A DNA stretch of 8,522 nt from Anaerolineae bacterium CG2_30_58_95. GTDB lineage: Bacteria; Chloroflexota; Anaerolineae; Anaerolineales; Villigracilaceae. The DNA lies in assembly GCA_001872165.1 (NCBI GenBank), contig MNXK01000034.1, forward strand, positions 1 through 8,522, given 5' to 3'. The translations under genes were made by a program, and so were the position numbers. Below, in pieces: positions 4,593 to 8,522 of the stretch (position 1 is its first letter; the number at the start of each line of letters is the position of its first letter). The notes under the pieces are model-generated. The model worked only from the letters and a program-made list of their open reading frames with translations. It did no database searches and had not been told where the DNA came from.

Positions 4593-5738
4593 TTATTGAT
4601 TCCAGGCTATGTAAGCTTCATAAACGTGCTTCTGCGTGGCCCAGGTAATGATGCCTTGTTCCTGAAGTATTTGCGTCTGCTCGAAGAAATAGCGCAGGAC
4701 AGCCTCGTTTTCCGGAACATAAAAGTTGGCGGGGATATAGACGATTACTTTGGCGATGCGGCTGCGGTCGCGGTTCAGGTCAATTTCCCGGATCTTTGCC
4801 GCCAGGGCATCCACGTCCGCGTTGGTCAGCACGCATTCGGGATGGCATTGTTCGTAGCCAACTTCGCCGATACCTTCGGTCATACCGGAGAGGATTCCCA
4901 GTGCGCCGGGCGAGACCACGATGACTGGATTTTCGTCGGCGGCGAAATCCTGGGCATTGGCAACCCCGAAGGGATAGATGCGCTGGTACAGGTCGACGGG
5001 AGCGCTATCGTGGTAGCCGACCGTGCGGATGTAATCGTCCGTCCAGGTGCTGTCGGGGCGGTTCTCCAGCGGCATCGAGAGATAGTGCATCCCGACAATG
5101 CCATCCAGGTATTTGAACCCGGCCATGCTGGCCGCCTGCGCCCAATCGTTGACCCCGCCGCCGCCGGAACAACCCAGGTTGTTTTCCGCGCCGACCAACG
5201 CGTCCACCAGGGCCTTGTTCTCGGCAAAGAATTGCGCATATTGTTCCACCGGCATCAACTCGCTCTGGAAGCCGAAGTCACAGTGTGTACCGACGCCAAA
5301 GCCCCGGTCGCGCGCCTCGGCCATGATATTTAGATTCCAAATTGTGTTGGCCCGGGCGAAGGGTTTCTCGCTCTCGATGGTCAGGAGGGCGTTGTACTCC
5401 TCGGCCAGATCCATGCCGTAGCGCAACTCCTCAACGTGACGGAGGAAGACAGCTTGGTCCCGGTCATCGGTGAAATTGCCTTCCATGTGGGTCATGGTGG
5501 TCAGGTAGAGCGGCGCGTCGCCTTGATGGACAGGAGCCGGCTGCGAGGTCCCGGCCGGAGACGAGGGGCAGTCCGCTGGACAGTTCTGGGCATCTTCCGG
5601 CCCGGAGCAGACGCCATCGCCGCAAGGACCGGTGGACTCGCCCGGAGCGGGGGCCTGTGTCGCGCCGCTGCCTCCCGGCAAGTTGCAAGCGGAGACGAAG
5701 AAAATAAATAGGAGAAGGATGAGAAAGCTTATTTTCAT
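4593..5738 (-). CDS. Lipoprotein with CGDGxC cysteine motif and deacetylase-like domain
   Basis: This 381-residue secreted protein starts with a lipoprotein signal: K2, a hydrophobic run 4-15, and the lipobox V-S-A-C with lipidated C18. A low-complexity linker holds CGDGVC...NCPADC (C39, C44, C53, C57), a small disulphide or metal-binding motif seen in extracellular proteins of several lineages. The main domain (about 75-375) has strands LYLTTMTHMEG (78-87) and LLTIESEK (118-125), then EARDRGFGVGTHCDFG (141-156). This order resembles the NodB/polysaccharide-deacetylase barrel, with H84, E86, H152 and D154 as candidate metal ligands. The classic TFDDG and HxxxH motifs are absent, so enzyme activity is uncertain. 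The end, IITWATQKHVYEAYIAWNQ, also fits the last strand and helix of such a barrel. A ribosome binding site (AAAGGA) precedes the ATG by six bases. It is first in an operon with the acetyltransferase. Carbohydrate substrates are only a guess. Confidence 0.75.
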   Translation of the reverse strand: MKISFLILLLFIFFVSACNLPGGSGATQAPAPGESTGPCGDGVCSGPEDAQNCPADCPSSPAGTSQPAPVHQGDAPLYLTTMTHMEGNFTDDRDQAVFLRHVEELRYGMDLAEEYNALLTIESEKPFARANTIWNLNIMAEARDRGFGVGTHCDFGFQSELMPVEQYAQFFAENKALVDALVGAENNLGCSGGGGVNDWAQAASMAGFKYLDGIVGMHYLSMPLENRPDSTWTDDYIRTVGYHDSAPVDLYQRIYPFGVANAQDFAADENPVIVVSPGALGILSGMTEGIGEVGYEQCHPECVLTNADVDALAAKIREIDLNRDRSRIAKVIVYIPANFYVPENEAVLRYFFEQTQILQEQGIITWATQKHVYEAYIAWNQ

Positions 5739-5767
5739 ATTGTTTCCTTTCTCGATTGCATTTCCTA

Positions 5768-5773
5768 ATTATA
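5768..5773 (-). promoter_or_regulatory. Probable -10 box of the lipoprotein-acetyltransferase operon
   Basis: The minus strand reads TATAAT 29 bases before the lipoprotein ATG. A good -35 at the usual distance is not evident: TAGAAT lies 17 bases upstream, and TTGCAA is closer at 12 bases. This promoter shares the 211-base divergent region with clpC. Confidence 0.5.
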
Positions 5774-5894
5774 GCCTTTCCTGACTTGCAATTCTAAAGC
5801 AAAAGGGTAGAATCAAGGCCGTTATGACGTTGCCTGAACCACAAATCATACAATCTTCTAATGCTTTTTTGCCGTTCTGTGGATAAGCCTTTGT

Positions 5895-5900
5895 TATAAT
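5895..5900 (+). promoter_or_regulatory. Probable -10 box of clpC
   Basis: A perfect TATAAT lies 49 bases before the clpC start. TTGCCG at 5869-5874 is the nearest -35-like hexamer but is 20 bases away, longer than the usual 16-18. No CIRCE element (TTAGCACTC inverted repeat) and no CtsR-type heptad direct repeat is visible around it. Confidence 0.55.
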
Positions 5901-5902
5901 CG

Positions 5903-5930
5903 CCAACGTTGGACAACGAACAATTTGTCC
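5903..5930 (+). promoter_or_regulatory. Operator-like inverted repeats in the clpC leader
   Basis: Directly after the -10 box lies the palindrome CCAACGTTGG (5903-5912), overlapping the inverted repeat GGACAA 5911-5916 / TTGTCC 5925-5930. Their position, at about the transcription start and before the ribosome binding site GAAAGGA (5935-5941), suits a repressor site or an mRNA hairpin. The regulator is unknown. Confidence 0.4.
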
Positions 5931-5949
5931 TCCCGAAAGGATTCCGCCT

Positions 5950-8400
<2,451 letters not shown>

Positions 8401-8435
8401 CCATTTGATCTGTTTTACCTGTTTTTAGAGCACGG

Positions 8436-8455
8436 CCCTGGTTCATGCCCCAGGG
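8436..8455. other. Weak hairpin downstream of clpC
   Basis: CCCTGG 8436-8441 pairs with CCAGGG 8450-8455 across an 8-base loop. It lies 36 bases after the clpC stop, but no T-run follows on the plus strand, so termination here is doubtful. The remaining bases to the window end (8456-8522) hold no supported gene; they include a TTTTAAAAAAA stretch and the small palindrome CATTAGCCTAATG. The next gene probably begins beyond the window. Confidence 0.3.
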
Positions 8456-8522
8456 ACGAGAATATTATGACACAAAGCGGAGCAGATTTCAAGTGGTTTT
8501 AAAAAAACATTAGCCTAATGAG

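Noticed and set aside
4596..5333. Plus-strand open frame of 245 codons
   Set aside because: It is the complement of the lipoprotein gene, whose signal peptide, lipobox and ribosome binding site support the minus strand.
8467..8502. Tiny open frame starting ATGACACAAAGC after clpC
   Set aside because: It has only 11 codons, no ribosome binding site and no sign of conservation.

Overview
The window is a stretch of ordinary bacterial chromosome with about 60% GC in its genes. The gene set, the ClpC sequence and the many palindromic repeats between genes best fit a Chloroflexota bacterium of the Anaerolineae type. That placement is an inference from overall style; no rRNA or other phylogenetic marker is present. 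No phage, plasmid, CRISPR array, tRNA or rRNA is visible.

Layout, left to right. (1) Positions 2-661 hold the C-terminal end of an AI-2E family membrane transporter, followed by about 320 bases of repeat-like noncoding DNA. That stretch ends in a promoter and a leader with two perfect hairpins. (2) A two-gene plus-strand unit encodes a 59-residue unrecognised protein (981-1160) and a P1/S58-family peptidase (DmpA/NylC-like, 1170-2165). (3) On the minus strand there is an AT-rich toxin-antitoxin pair, a DUF2281-like antitoxin (2561-2770) overlapping a PemK/MazF-like toxin (2220-2564). It ends in a hairpin-plus-T-run terminator and is preceded by a 156-base array of hairpins. (4) On the minus strand lies a small four-helix membrane protein of the phage-holin-4-2/YvlD family (3055-3441) with a strong terminator. 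A 96-base inverted-repeat element sits upstream of it. (5) A minus-strand operon encodes a lipoprotein with a cysteine-rich motif and a possible deacetylase-like barrel (4593-5738), then a GNAT acetyltransferase (3583-4587) five bases later. (6) Divergent from that operon is a complete clpC gene (5950-8400), an AAA+ unfoldase with a ClpP-docking LGF loop. A 211-base intergenic region carries promoter elements for both directions and an inverted repeat in the clpC leader.

The genes do not form one pathway. The coherent units are the 59-residue protein with the peptidase, the toxin-antitoxin pair, and the lipoprotein with the acetyltransferase. The least explained content lies between genes: a set of palindromes at 898-947, 2196-2217 and 2814-2969 that share exact 11-base arms, and a separate MITE-like inverted-repeat unit at 3467-3562. 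I did not find a convincing new biological system. The modular palindromes, the 59-residue protein and the cysteine-motif lipoprotein are the items most worth following up.
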